DNA from: Gallaecimonas sp. GXIMD4217
Lineage (GTDB): Bacteria; Pseudomonadota; Gammaproteobacteria; Enterobacterales; Gallaecimonadaceae
Direction of reading: 5' to 3'
NCBI RefSeq assembly: GCF_038087665.1
Contig: NZ_CP149925.1
Span: 558,001-622,000, forward strand
DNA length: 64,000 bases
The stretch's first letter is position 1; each line of letters starts with the position of its first letter. Position numbers and translations under genes: made by a program. Shown in pieces: positions 48,724 through 59,949 of the stretch. Below the pieces are notes generated by a model. That model had not been told where the DNA came from and made no database searches. It saw only the letters and a list, made by a program, of their open reading frames with translations.

Positions 48724-49208
48724 GTCTCTTCGAGGGGGCCGCCGATGCGGGCTTCCACTCCCTGCTCCGAGGGCATGATCACCACGGTGTTGGCCAGCTT
48801 GTCGTGCCAGCCCTGCTTGCGGGGATCGAAGGCGGCCCAGAGGAAGCCCAGGCCCAGGCTGAGGCTGCAGAGGATGTAGCCCAGGTAGCGGATCAGGCAC
48901 TGCCTGGTGCTGGGGGGCAGGCCGCTGTCGGCGTCGACGATGGTGGCCCGGAAGGCCATCTTGCCCGGGGTGGCGGCAAAGCGCCGCCATAGCGCCACGG
49001 TGACGACGATCGGCAGCACATAGCTGATCAGGAAGTGGCCCGGGCCCAGGAACAGCTGCCCCAGCTCCCGGGGGGCCGGCTCCACCTGCAGCAGCTGGTC
49101 GCCGTACAGGGCCAGCAGCAGCGGCAGGGTGATCAGGGTCAGCAGCACCGAATCCACCAGCACCGCCACCAGTCGCAGCCAGAAGCCCATGTAGATCCGG
49201 CGGCTCAT
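48708..49208 (-). CDS. RDD family membrane protein
   Basis: A 166-residue protein with three to four hydrophobic helices. RDD-family signs are GFWLRLVAVLVDSVLL at the N-terminus (Arg, Asp) and TPGKMAFRATIVDADSG, then FDPRKQGWHDKLANTVV near the C-terminus (Asp, Asp). Function unknown; some relatives may be Na+ antiporters or membrane organisers. Two bp after rdgC on the same strand. Confidence 0.88.
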   Translation of the reverse strand: MSRRIYMGFWLRLVAVLVDSVLLTLITLPLLLALYGDQLLQVEPAPRELGQLFLGPGHFLISYVLPIVVTVALWRRFAATPGKMAFRATIVDADSGLPPSTRQCLIRYLGYILCSLSLGLGFLWAAFDPRKQGWHDKLANTVVIMPSEQGVEARIGGPLEETHLDA

Positions 49209-49210
49209 GG

Positions 49211-50131
49211 TCAGACCGCCTCGGCCAGGTTGTCGGCCTCGCCGCCCAGCAGCTCGATAAGCCTGGGCAGCAGCTCCTCCAACGTGCGGGTCATCAGCAC
49301 GAAGTCGGCGTCGAAGCGGGCCGCCTTGTCGGTGGGATCGATGTCGTCGTTCTCCTCACGCAGCACGTCGGCGAACTTGAGGCGCTTGATCATCAGGTCG
49401 TCCTGGAGCAGGAAGGAGGCCAGCTCCGGGTAGCCCAGGGCCAGCTTGGAGACCTGGCGCTGGTTGTCCAGCAGGGTGTCTACCTCGTTGTCGCTCAGGG
49501 CCTGCTTCTTGGTGCGAATGACGCCCCCTTCCTCCAGCAGCGACTTCAGCTCGGCCTCGTCTTCCAGCTCCAGGGGGGCAGGGGGGCCCTTCTTCAGCCA
49601 CTCGGTGAGGGTGATGGCGGCCGGGGTGGCCAGGGCCAGGGGCGCCACCGGCAGCGAGCCGATGGACTTCCTGAGCAGGCCCAGCACCTCGTCGGCGCGG
49701 GCGGCGGAGGAGGCGTCGACGATCACCAGCTGCAGCTTGGTGGAGACATAGGCGTAGGTGAAGCGGCTCTTGGAGAAGGCCCGCGGCAGCAGGGTGGTGA
49801 CGATCTCCTCCTTCATGGCCTGCTTTTCCTTGCGGGACACCGGCCGGCCCTGCTCCAGCTGGATGGCCTGGACCTTCTCGTCCAGCTCCTCCTTGATGAC
49901 GCCGCCGGGCAGGATCTTCTCCTCCTGGCGTACGCAGAGCAGGTAGTTGCCGTCACCCACGTGCACCAGCTCACCCTCTTCCCGCCTGGTCAGGGGGCTG
50001 ACCCAGCCGTACTTGGCGATGTCCTGGCTGGAGCAGGGACTGAAGCGGCAGGCGGCCAGTTGCTCGTTCAGGCGGTCATCCAGCTCCAGGGGGCGGGTCA
50101 GGCGGTAGAGTTGCAGGTTCTTGAACCACAT
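49211..50131 (-). CDS. rdgC: Recombination-associated protein RdgC
   Basis: A 306-residue RdgC: MWFKNLQLYRLTRPLELD, FSPCSSQDIAKYGWVSPL, GNYLLCVRQEEKILPGGVIKEELDEKV and QAMKEEIVTTLLPRAFSKS are characteristic. RdgC forms a ring dimer around DNA and counters RecA filament formation. The gene stands divergent to the holin-like ORF. Confidence 0.95.
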   Translation of the reverse strand: MWFKNLQLYRLTRPLELDDRLNEQLAACRFSPCSSQDIAKYGWVSPLTRREEGELVHVGDGNYLLCVRQEEKILPGGVIKEELDEKVQAIQLEQGRPVSRKEKQAMKEEIVTTLLPRAFSKSRFTYAYVSTKLQLVIVDASSAARADEVLGLLRKSIGSLPVAPLALATPAAITLTEWLKKGPPAPLELEDEAELKSLLEEGGVIRTKKQALSDNEVDTLLDNQRQVSKLALGYPELASFLLQDDLMIKRLKFADVLREENDDIDPTDKAARFDADFVLMTRTLEELLPRLIELLGGEADNLAEAV

Positions 50132-50199
50132 AAAAACGTCCTTGACGACAAAAGCGAATTGTCGCTGAGTATAGGGAAGGCACCAGGTGGAGGAAAGGG

Positions 50200-50526
50200 A
50201 TGCTTTGGTACTGGTTTTGGCTCAGTTTATCGGTCTTTGTGGTGGCGCGGCTGTTGCCGGGGATCCACCTCAAGAGCTTCTGGACCGCGGTGGTGGTGGC
50301 CGCCGTGTACGGCATCGTCAACTTCGTGCTCTACAAGGCCCTGGTGTTCCTGGCGCTGCCGCTGGTCGTACTCAGCCTGGGGCTGTTCCTGCTGATCATC
50401 AATGCCTTCCTGCTCTGGCTCACCGACAAGCTGGTGGACGACTTCGCCATCCGCGACTTTCCCACCACCATAGTTGCTGCCCTGGGGATCAGTTTTTGTA
50501 ACCTGATCTTTAACGGTCTCTTCTAA
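50200..50526 (+). CDS. Phage-holin-4 superfamily (YvlD-like) membrane protein
   Basis: A 108-residue, four-helix protein: FVVARLLPGIHLKSFWTAVVVAAVYGIVNFVLYK, LPLVVLSLGLFLLIINAFLLWLTDKLVDDFAI and a last helix. This is the chromosomal phage_holin_4_2 family seen in many bacteria. No phage genes are nearby, so it is not evidence of a prophage. GGAGGAAAGGG lies before the ATG. Function unknown. Confidence 0.85.
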   Translation: MLWYWFWLSLSVFVVARLLPGIHLKSFWTAVVVAAVYGIVNFVLYKALVFLALPLVVLSLGLFLLIINAFLLWLTDKLVDDFAIRDFPTTIVAALGISFCNLIFNGLF

Positions 50527-50640
50527 GGCCGGCATTCTGGGATCCAGGGCACATTTTTACGGTTTTTTACTACAAGGCCCCTGTGCTAGTCTGCCGCCCT
50601 TCGATGGGGTAAATCCCCGCTGACAACGGCAGAGATCGCC

Positions 50641-52143
<1,503 letters not shown>

Positions 52144-52147
52144 GCAG

Positions 52148-52170
52148 AAAGCGGCTTCGGCCGCTTTTTT
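52148..52170 (+). terminator. Intrinsic terminator of alsT
   Basis: AAAGCGGC, TTCG tetraloop, GCCGCTTTTTT; 4 bp after the stop. Confidence 0.92.
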
Positions 52171-52208
52171 GTTATCATGGCCGCCGACCGCGATAAGGAG
52201 CCTTTGTC

Positions 52209-52982
52209 ATGTTGATGCTGATTTCCCCGGCCAAGTCCCTGGACTTCGAGACCCCGCCCCATGTGGCCAGGCACAGCCAGCCGGCGCTGCTGGACCATTC
52301 GGCCGAGCTGATCGAGGTCTGCCGGACCCTGACGCCCCTGGATCTCGGCTCGCTGATGAAAATTTCCGACAAGCTGGCCGGCCTCAACGCCGCCCGCTTC
52401 CAAGGCTGGCAGCGGCCCTTCACCCCGGACAACGCCAAGCAGGCGGTGCTGGCCTTCACCGGCGACGTCTACACCGGCCTGGATGCCGCCAGCCTGGACG
52501 AGGCGGCCCTGGACTATGCCCAGCGGCACCTGCGCATCCTCTCCGGCCTCTATGGCCTGCTGAGGCCCCTGGATCTGATCCAGCCCTACCGCCTGGAAAT
52601 GGGCACCAGGCTGGCCAACCCCAGGGGCAAGGATCTCTACCAGTTCTGGGGCGACATCATCACCGACCAGGTCAACGCCGCCCTGGCCGACGCCGGCTCG
52701 AGCGTGCTGGTCAACTTGGCCTCCAACGAGTACTTCAAAGCGGTCAAGCCCAGGCAGCTGGACGGCCGGCTGATCACCCCGGTGTTCAAGGACCAGAAGA
52801 ACGGCCAGTACAAGATCATCAGCTTCTACGCCAAGAAGGCCAGGGGCCTGATGGTGCGCTACATCATCGATAAGCAGCCCAAGACGGCCGAGGAACTCAA
52901 GGCCTTCGACTACGCCGGCTACCGCTTCAGCGAGGCCGACTCCAGGGGCGACACCTGGGTGTTCACCCGCGCCGAACAGTAA
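52209..52982 (+). CDS. yaaA: Peroxide stress protein YaaA
   Basis: A 257-residue YaaA/DUF328: [62 protein letters not shown], and [12 protein letters not shown] are all family blocks. In E. coli it lowers free iron during peroxide stress and binds DNA. It sits behind the alanine symporter, with its own terminator. Confidence 0.95.
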   Translation: MLMLISPAKSLDFETPPHVARHSQPALLDHSAELIEVCRTLTPLDLGSLMKISDKLAGLNAARFQGWQRPFTPDNAKQAVLAFTGDVYTGLDAASLDEAALDYAQRHLRILSGLYGLLRPLDLIQPYRLEMGTRLANPRGKDLYQFWGDIITDQVNAALADAGSSVLVNLASNEYFKAVKPRQLDGRLITPVFKDQKNGQYKIISFYAKKARGLMVRYIIDKQPKTAEELKAFDYAGYRFSEADSRGDTWVFTRAEQ

Positions 52983-52984
52983 CG

Positions 52985-53010
52985 AAAAGCCCCTCATCAA
53001 GGGGCTTTTT
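52985..53010 (+). terminator. Intrinsic terminator of yaaA
   Basis: AAAAGCCCC, TCATCAA loop, GGGGCTTTTT; directly after the stop. Confidence 0.9.
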
Positions 53011-53077
53011 CTTTTTGCCTGTGGCGCCGCGCCGCCAGGACTTGCCTGACAGCGGCCGGATCCAGTAAAAAAGGGCG

Positions 53078-53116
53078 CCCGCCCCTGTCCTTGGGGCGGG
53101 GCCGACCGTTCGGTCG
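53078..53116 (+). other. Two adjacent hairpins upstream of ykgJ
   Basis: CCCGCCCC/GGGGCGGG (8 bp, 7-base loop) at 53078-53100, then CGACCG/CGGTCG at 53103-53116. No T-run follows. It may be a leader structure of ykgJ or a decayed terminator. Confidence 0.55.
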
Positions 53117-53155
53117 ACTTACTCAGTTCAACTTTTGTGCGAATCGTGAAGCTGC

Positions 53156-53512
53156 ATGACTGTGGTGAATCCGTGCTTAAGCTGTGGCGCCTGCTGCGCC
53201 TATTTCAGGGTGTCTTTCTACTGGGCGGAGGCCGAGGCCGGTGGCGGCCAGATCCCCGACCGGCTGACCAGCCAGGTGAATCACCACCTGAGCTGCATGA
53301 AGGGCACCGAAGCCCGCCAGGGCTGCCGTTGCGTGGCCCTGGAAGGGGACATTGGCGGCCCCACCGCCTGCACCATCTACGAACAAAGGCCCAGCCCCTG
53401 CCGGGAGTTCCAGTATTCCGGCTATCAGGGGCAGGCCAATCCGGACTGCGACAGGGCCAGGGCCTTTCACGGCCTGGCGCCGCTGCCGGTGGTGGTGGAG
53501 ACGGCGGCCTGA
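53156..53512 (+). CDS. YkgJ family cysteine-cluster protein
   Basis: A 118-residue protein with the UPF0153 Cys pattern: [46 protein letters not shown] and a late Cys. It is thought to bind Zn or an Fe-S cluster; function unknown. It has no signal peptide. The ATG follows a hairpin-rich leader. It shares a bidirectional terminator with the convergent nuclease gene. Confidence 0.88.
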   Translation: MTVVNPCLSCGACCAYFRVSFYWAEAEAGGGQIPDRLTSQVNHHLSCMKGTEARQGCRCVALEGDIGGPTACTIYEQRPSPCREFQYSGYQGQANPDCDRARAFHGLAPLPVVVETAA

Positions 53513-53521
53513 GGCCGTGAA

Positions 53522-53546
53522 AAAGGGCAGCCTTGGCTGCCCTTTG
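53522..53546. terminator. Bidirectional terminator between ykgJ and the nuclease gene
   Basis: AAAGGGCAGCC, TT, GGCTGCCCTTT; A-run on one side and T-run on the other. The same stem recurs at 55322. Confidence 0.9.
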
Positions 53547-53565
53547 TTTTCTAGGCGAAGCCCTT

Positions 53566-55137
53566 TCAGGGGCACTGGCCGGCGTAGAGCTCCTCGGCCC
53601 AGGCCGGGTTGTCGATGAAGGGGTTGCGGTTCTGCTGGCGCTCGTAGATGCGCTCGTTGCGACGCCGCTCCCAGTCGGAAACCGGATCCTGGCGGTGCCA
53701 GGCCAGCAGGATGCAGAGATCGCCCAGCAGCGGCTCGCCGACCTGGGTGCCGACCCTGTCCAGCAGGCTCAGATCCGGGGTGCCGGAGCTGTCGCCGCCC
53801 TCGTAGCGCACGTCCATGTAGAAGGCCATGCGGGCCACGTCGCCCTTGACGGCGTCGGCGGGCTCGAAGCTGTCGTCGTCGGTGCTGTTGGCGGGGGACT
53901 CGCTCAGGGGCGTACCGCCCATGTCGAAGTCCTTGTTGCCCCGGGCGGAGTTGATGGACAGGTCCGCCGGCCTCAGGTGGTGCAGGTCGGTATAGGCGTG
54001 CTGGCCGCTGGAGGGGAAGCCGTGGCTCTTGGGCCAGACGTGCTCGCGGTTCCAGGCGTCGCTGGAGCTGCTCTGGCCCACCCTGAGGCTCTTGGCCTGG
54101 GAGCGGCCGGAGTAGAGCAGGATGACGTTGCTGGGGTTGGCCGGATCCTCGTCCGTATAGCCCAGCTGGTCCCAGACCTGGCTGTAGCTGTAGCGCACAT
54201 GGCCGCGGATGATCTGGTTCAGGGCCGATCTCAGGGCAGCGCCGCTCTTGCCGACGGCGCCGTCGTAGTAGGCCGGCAGTTGTGGGTCGCTGCCGCTGCC
54301 GTAGCTGGCGGTCAGGCTGGCGCCGCTGAAGGCCTGGTAGCCGTACAGCGTCAGATGGTAGCGGCCCTGGGCCGGGTTGGCGATGGTGCAGCTGTCGTCG
54401 TTGCCGCCGTTGATGCTGCGACAGTCGTAGTCGCCGGTGCCGGCCTCGGCGCCCAGCTTGAGGTAGAGATCGGCATCGCCGCTGCCGCCGGCGACAACCA
54501 CCTCCAGGCTGGCCTGGCCGGTCGGCACGTCCAGGTGGTAGTGCAGCGACTCGCCCTGGCCTGCGGCCAGGCCGGTGATCGCCTGGCCGTTGGCCAGCGC
54601 CTGGCTGGGGCTGCCGCCACCGCAGTCGCCGCTGAGGGGGCCGGTGCCGGGGCTGCCGGCGCTGCTGCCGGTCAGCCAATCGTTTGCGTCCGGGCTGGCG
54701 GAAAGGCGCTGGCGGACCAGGGAGACATTGCTGGCGTTAAGGTTCCAGCCGCTCAGGCCGCCCTCCCAGGCCACCTGGTCCACCAGGCTGCCGGCCTTTT
54801 TCAGCTGCACATAATCGCCGCCGTTGCCAAGGGCCAGGGTCATGCCGGAAAGGTCCGGGCTCTGGCCGAACAGGGTCTGGAAGCCGCTGCTGTCCCTGGC
54901 CACGGTCAGGTATGCCCCCGGCGCCAGCAGGCCGGTCAGGGCGAAGCTGGCGCCGTTGTCGTTGAGGCTGTACTGGCTGAGGTCCACCTCGGCGCAGCCG
55001 GCGTTGAACAGCTCCACGAATTCCTCGGTGCTGTCGTTGTTGGGGGCATCGTAGAGCACTTCGCTCAGGCGAAGCTGGGCCTGTACCGACAGGGCACAGG
55101 CGGACAGGGTCAGTCCCAAAAGCAGTTTGTTCATCAT
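53566..55137 (-). CDS. Secreted endonuclease I-type nuclease with lamin-tail and PPC domains
   Basis: A 523-residue exported nuclease. Signal peptide ends near SVQA. Residues about 20-165 form a lamin-tail domain (LSEVLYDAPNNDSTEEFVELFNAG); about 185-280 a PPC-like beta domain (GDADLYLKLG); about 285-515 the endonuclease I domain with NREHVWPKSHG (363-373), DLHHLRPAD (384-392) and GDVARMAFYMDVRY. It probably degrades extracellular DNA for phosphorus or nutrients. AAAGGA precedes the two ATGs. Confidence 0.9.
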   Translation of the reverse strand: MMNKLLLGLTLSACALSVQAQLRLSEVLYDAPNNDSTEEFVELFNAGCAEVDLSQYSLNDNGASFALTGLLAPGAYLTVARDSSGFQTLFGQSPDLSGMTLALGNGGDYVQLKKAGSLVDQVAWEGGLSGWNLNASNVSLVRQRLSASPDANDWLTGSSAGSPGTGPLSGDCGGGSPSQALANGQAITGLAAGQGESLHYHLDVPTGQASLEVVVAGGSGDADLYLKLGAEAGTGDYDCRSINGGNDDSCTIANPAQGRYHLTLYGYQAFSGASLTASYGSGSDPQLPAYYDGAVGKSGAALRSALNQIIRGHVRYSYSQVWDQLGYTDEDPANPSNVILLYSGRSQAKSLRVGQSSSSDAWNREHVWPKSHGFPSSGQHAYTDLHHLRPADLSINSARGNKDFDMGGTPLSESPANSTDDDSFEPADAVKGDVARMAFYMDVRYEGGDSSGTPDLSLLDRVGTQVGEPLLGDLCILLAWHRQDPVSDWERRRNERIYERQQNRNPFIDNPAWAEELYAGQCP

Positions 55138-55321
55138 GGTTTCCTTTCTTGTTGTTAGGCCTTAAGTGATTGGTTTTATGGGGTTAGATCCCCTTTAAGG
55201 CCGGCCTGATCTTGACAGACTGGTGTTAAGAAATCAGGAAGAAACCATTAATGAATGGGGCTGCTACCCCGGCCAGCTCTCCTTGCTGGGCAGGGGCGTG
55301 GCAATAGGCCGGCAGGAACAG

Positions 55322-55346
55322 AAAAGGGCAGCCGAGGCTGCCCTTT
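55322..55346 (-). terminator. Intrinsic terminator of srmB
   Basis: On the minus strand AAAGGGCAGCC, TC, GGCTGCCCTTTTCTGTT; about 30 bp after the srmB stop. The stem equals that at 53522. Confidence 0.85.
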
Positions 55347-55373
55347 GTTGTTTGATGTGTTGGCGCCGGCACC

Positions 55374-56675
<1,302 letters not shown>

Positions 56676-56740
56676 TGGTTGGCTCCTCTTGGTGGGCCGG
56701 TGATTTTAGGCAAGTCCGAGAGCAGGTACAATCGCCGTCT

Positions 56741-57436
56741 ATGTCGAAAGGTTTTCAATTCAAACAATTCTTTGTCGGCCACCAGCATTGTGCCATGAAA
56801 GTGGGCACGGACGGGGTCCTTTTGGGGCTGTGGACGGCGCCGCCGGCCCAGGGTGCCATCCTGGACGTGGGTACCGGCTCCGGCCTGGTGGCCCTGATGC
56901 TGGCCCAGCGCGCCCCGGGCTGCCGCGTCGATGCCGTGGAGCTGGACGGCGCCGCCGCCTCCCAGGCCAGGGCCAACTTCGACGACAGTCCCTTCGCCGG
57001 GCGCCTGGCGGTGCACCAGGGGGCCATCCAGGACTTCGAGGGTGGTCCCTACCGGCTGCTGGTGTCCAACCCGCCCTTCTTCCATCCCGGCCAGCAGCTG
57101 GCCTGCGAAAAACGGGCGGCGGCCAGGCACTTCTTGGCCCTGCCGCCGGCGGACTTTGCCAAGGCGGCGCAGCGTTTGCTGGCCGAGGACGGCGAGCTGG
57201 CCCTGGTGCTGCCCTGGGACGAGCAGCAGCGCTGGCTGGCCGCCCTGGACGCCTTTCAGCTGCGCCGGCGCTGCGCGGTGAGCACCGTTGAGGGCAGGGC
57301 GCCGAAGCGGGTGCTGCTGCAGCTGTCGCGCCTGGCCGGTCCCCTGGAAGAGAGCGCCCTGGCCCTGCGCAGATCCGACCAGAATTGGACAAACGATTTT
57401 CTTGAGCTCGGCCGCGATTTTTACCTCCATTTTTAG
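56741..57436 (+). CDS. trmN6: tRNA1(Val) (adenine(37)-N6)-methyltransferase
   Basis: A 231-residue class I methyltransferase: FKQFFVGHQHCAMKVGTDGVLLG, LDVGTGSGLVALML (SAM) and SNPPFFHPG (catalytic NPPF). TrmN6 makes m6A37 in tRNA1(Val). ATG 56741 starts directly at the conserved SKGFQFKQF block; the longer frame from 56675 overlaps the srmB start. Divergent from srmB, as in E. coli. Confidence 0.93.
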   Translation: MSKGFQFKQFFVGHQHCAMKVGTDGVLLGLWTAPPAQGAILDVGTGSGLVALMLAQRAPGCRVDAVELDGAAASQARANFDDSPFAGRLAVHQGAIQDFEGGPYRLLVSNPPFFHPGQQLACEKRAAARHFLALPPADFAKAAQRLLAEDGELALVLPWDEQQRWLAALDAFQLRRRCAVSTVEGRAPKRVLLQLSRLAGPLEESALALRRSDQNWTNDFLELGRDFYLHF

Positions 57437-57558
57437 GAAATCGCCCCTGGTCGTATTGAGCCGCGGCCCTTGGCTGTGGTACCCCTTAGCGTTCGCTTTC
57501 GAATAAATCCGCCCCGTCGGAAAGGAACCCGGGGGGCCGCCACGCTAAGAGGTATTGC

Positions 57559-58884
57559 GTGAACAACAGGCTTTCCTTTCAAGACGTCCTCGGCCTGGGT
57601 TTTATGACCTTCGCCTTCTTCCTGGGCGCCGGCAACATGATCTTCCCGCCCCTGGCCGGCCAACAGGCTGCCGGTGATCTGCTGCCGGCCATCCTCGGTT
57701 TCCTGCTCACCGCCGTCGGCATGCCGCTGCTGACCATCATCGCCGTGGCCCGGGCCGGCGGCGGCCTGGAGTCCCTGTCCAGGATACTGCCCAAGGGCCC
57801 GGCCCTGGCCCTGTGCGTGGCCCTGTACCTGATCCTGGGGCCGCTGTTCGCCACCCCCAGGACCGGCCTGGTGGCCTTTGAACTGGGCATGGTGCCCTTT
57901 CTGGACAACGCCAACGACACCAGCCTGGCGTTCTATACCCTGGGCTTCTTCGGCCTGACCCTGCTGCTGGCGCTGCGCCCGGGCAAGCTGCTGGATCTCA
58001 TTGGCAAGGTGGTGACCCCGGTGCTGATCCTGCTGCTGTTGGTGATCGCCGCCACCCTGGCCTTCGCGCCCCTGGCGCCGGTCGGTGACAGCGTCGAGGC
58101 CTGGCAGACGGCGCCGCTGACCAAGGGCTTCCTGGAAGGCTACATGACCATGGATACCCTGGGTGCGCTGATGTTCGGCCTGGTCATAGTCCATGCCCTG
58201 CACGACAAGGGCATCAACGAACCCAGGGCGGTGTTCGGCTATCTGGTCAAGGCGGGACTGATCGCCGCCGCCGGCCTGACCCTGGTCTATGTGTCGCTGT
58301 TCTACCTGGGCGCCACCAGCCACGAGGTGGCCGCCAATCCGGACAACGGCGGCGCCATCCTGGTGGCCTACATCGGCGCGCTGTTCGGCCCGGTCGGCCT
58401 CTACCTGCTGGCGGCGGTGGTGTCCCTGGCCTGCCTGACCACGGCCGTGGGCCTGACCAGCGCCTGCGCCGAGTATTTCTCCGATACCTTCGCGTGCCTG
58501 AATTACAAGGTGGTGGCCCTGGCGGTGGCGGCCGGCTCGGCGCTGGTGGCCAACGTCGGCCTGTCCACCCTGATCGCCATCTCGGTGCCGGTGCTGTTCT
58601 TCATCTACCCCATCGCCATTGCCCTGGTGGCCCTGAAGCTGCTGGAGCCGGTGCTGGGCAACCGCAACGGCGCCCAGCTGATGGTGCTGGCGGTGACGGC
58701 CGTGTTCGCCACCCTGGATGGTGTCAAGATGATCGGCATCCAGGCCCTGGAGCCGCTCTGGGCCAGGCTTGGCGTGCTGCCCCTGTTCGACCAGGGCCTG
58801 GGCTGGCTGGTGCCAAGCGCCTGCGCCATGGGCCTGATGGCGCTGCTGCGCCGGGCCGAACAGGTCAAGCCGGAACTGGCCTGA
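57559..58884 (+). CDS. brnQ: BrnQ (LIVCS) branched-chain amino acid transporter
   Basis: A 441-residue, 12-helix LIVCS symporter: [28 protein letters not shown] and [17 protein letters not shown] are typical, as is [24 protein letters not shown]. It imports Leu, Ile and Val with Na+ or H+. GTG start with AAGAGGT about 8 nt upstream. A leader of 122 bp separates it from trmN6; no attenuator was identified. Followed by a terminator. Confidence 0.93.
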   Translation: [441 protein letters not shown]

Positions 58885-58885
58885 C

Positions 58886-58912
58886 AAAAAAGGCAGCCCC
58901 GGGCTGCCTTTT
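58886..58912. terminator. Bidirectional terminator between brnQ and fldB
   Basis: AAAAAAGGCAGCCC, GGGCTGCCTTTTCTTTT: a long perfect stem with A- and T-runs, between convergent genes. Confidence 0.92.
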
Positions 58913-58929
58913 CTTTTGCCTTGGCCGGC

Positions 58930-59448
58930 TCAGAACAGCTCGGCCGCCTCTTCCAGCACCTGTACGCACCAGGCCTGCAGGCGCTCGTCGGTCTGCTTCC
59001 ACTGGTTGTCTTCGTCCAGGGCCAGGCCCACGAACTGCTTGCCGTCCTCGGTGAGGGCCTTGGAGCCCTCGAAATCGTAGCCTTCGGTGGGCCAGTAGCC
59101 CACGAAGTGCACGCCCAGGGCGCTCAGGTGTTCGTGGAGCATGCCCACGGCGTCCAGGAACCAGTCGGCGTAGCCGAGCTGGTCGCCCATGCCGTACAGG
59201 GCCACCGGCTTGCCGGCCAGGTTCAGCTCCAGCAGCGCCTCCCAGTGATCCTCCCAGTCTTCCTGCAACTGGCCGAAATCCCAGGTGGGAATGCCGAGGA
59301 TCAGCAGATCGTAGTCCTCCATCAGGCCGACCGGGCTGTCCTTGATGTTATGCAGGGTCACCAGTTCGGCGCCGATGACGTCACGGATTTTTTCTGCCAC
59401 GATCTCGGTGTGACAGGTGGTGGAGCCGTAGAAAAGACCGATGCGCAT
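58930..59448 (-). CDS. fldB: Flavodoxin FldB
   Basis: A 172-residue long-chain flavodoxin. [21 protein letters not shown] holds the FMN phosphate loop (GSTTCHTE), and [23 protein letters not shown] and [16 protein letters not shown] the isoalloxazine loops (Trp, Tyr/Asp). It matches FldB by position, next to xerD-dsbC-recJ-prfB. It is an electron carrier for flavodoxin-dependent enzymes. Divergent, with a 12-bp gap, from the ogt-like gene. Confidence 0.93.
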   Translation of the reverse strand: MRIGLFYGSTTCHTEIVAEKIRDVIGAELVTLHNIKDSPVGLMEDYDLLILGIPTWDFGQLQEDWEDHWEALLELNLAGKPVALYGMGDQLGYADWFLDAVGMLHEHLSALGVHFVGYWPTEGYDFEGSKALTEDGKQFVGLALDEDNQWKQTDERLQAWCVQVLEEAAELF

Positions 59449-59460
59449 GGATAACCAAGA

Positions 59461-59949
59461 ATGAGAAAAAGTGCCGATAGCTTAACAAAACTCAGTGCCT
59501 GGGTGGAGACGCCGGCCGGCCCGGTGGCCATGCGCGAGCTGGCCGGCCAGGTGAGCGAGATCCTGCTGCTGCCAGAGCCGGAAACGGTGCAGTGGACGCC
59601 CCTTGGCAGGCGCTTCGAGGCCCAGCTTGTTCGCTACCTTCAAAGCGGCCGGGCCGACTTCGAGCTGCCGCTGCTGGCCCAGGGCACCGCCTTCCAGCAA
59701 CGGGTCTGGGCCCGCCTGGCCGAGCTGCCCAGGGGCGAGACGGTCAGCTATGGCGAGCTGGCCAGGGAGCTGGGCACCGTGGCCCGGGCCCTGGGCCAGG
59801 CCTGCCGCCACAATCCCCACCCCATAGTGGTGCCCTGCCACCTGGTGCTGAGCGCCTCCGGCATGGGCGGCTTTTCCGGCCAGACCGGCGGCGCCATGCT
59901 GGACTTCAAGCAGTGGCTGCTGAACCACGAAGGGGCCGGCCGTGACTGA
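59461..59949 (+). CDS. Methylated-DNA-protein cysteine methyltransferase (Ogt-like) with PCHL site
   Basis: A 162-residue MGMT/Ogt protein. [29 protein letters not shown] and [22 protein letters not shown] hold the DNA-binding helix with the Arg finger and the acceptor Cys at residue 126. The usual PCHR motif reads PCHL, so the Arg after His is lost; LNHEG ends the domain. It probably repairs O6-alkylguanine, though the substitution could alter activity. It overlaps xerD by 8 bp. Start ATG 59461 leaves only 12 bp to fldB. Confidence 0.8.
   Translation: MRKSADSLTKLSAWVETPAGPVAMRELAGQVSEILLLPEPETVQWTPLGRRFEAQLVRYLQSGRADFELPLLAQGTAFQQRVWARLAELPRGETVSYGELARELGTVARALGQACRHNPHPIVVPCHLVLSASGMGGFSGQTGGAMLDFKQWLLNHEGAGRD

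Noticed and set aside
50200-50526. Holin-like protein as a sign of a prophage
   Set aside because: It belongs to a chromosomal four-helix family, with no phage structural, lysis or integrase genes around it (xerD is the housekeeping recombinase).
55214-55242. TTGACA as a plus-strand promoter
   Set aside because: No -10 at the right distance and no plus-strand gene downstream.
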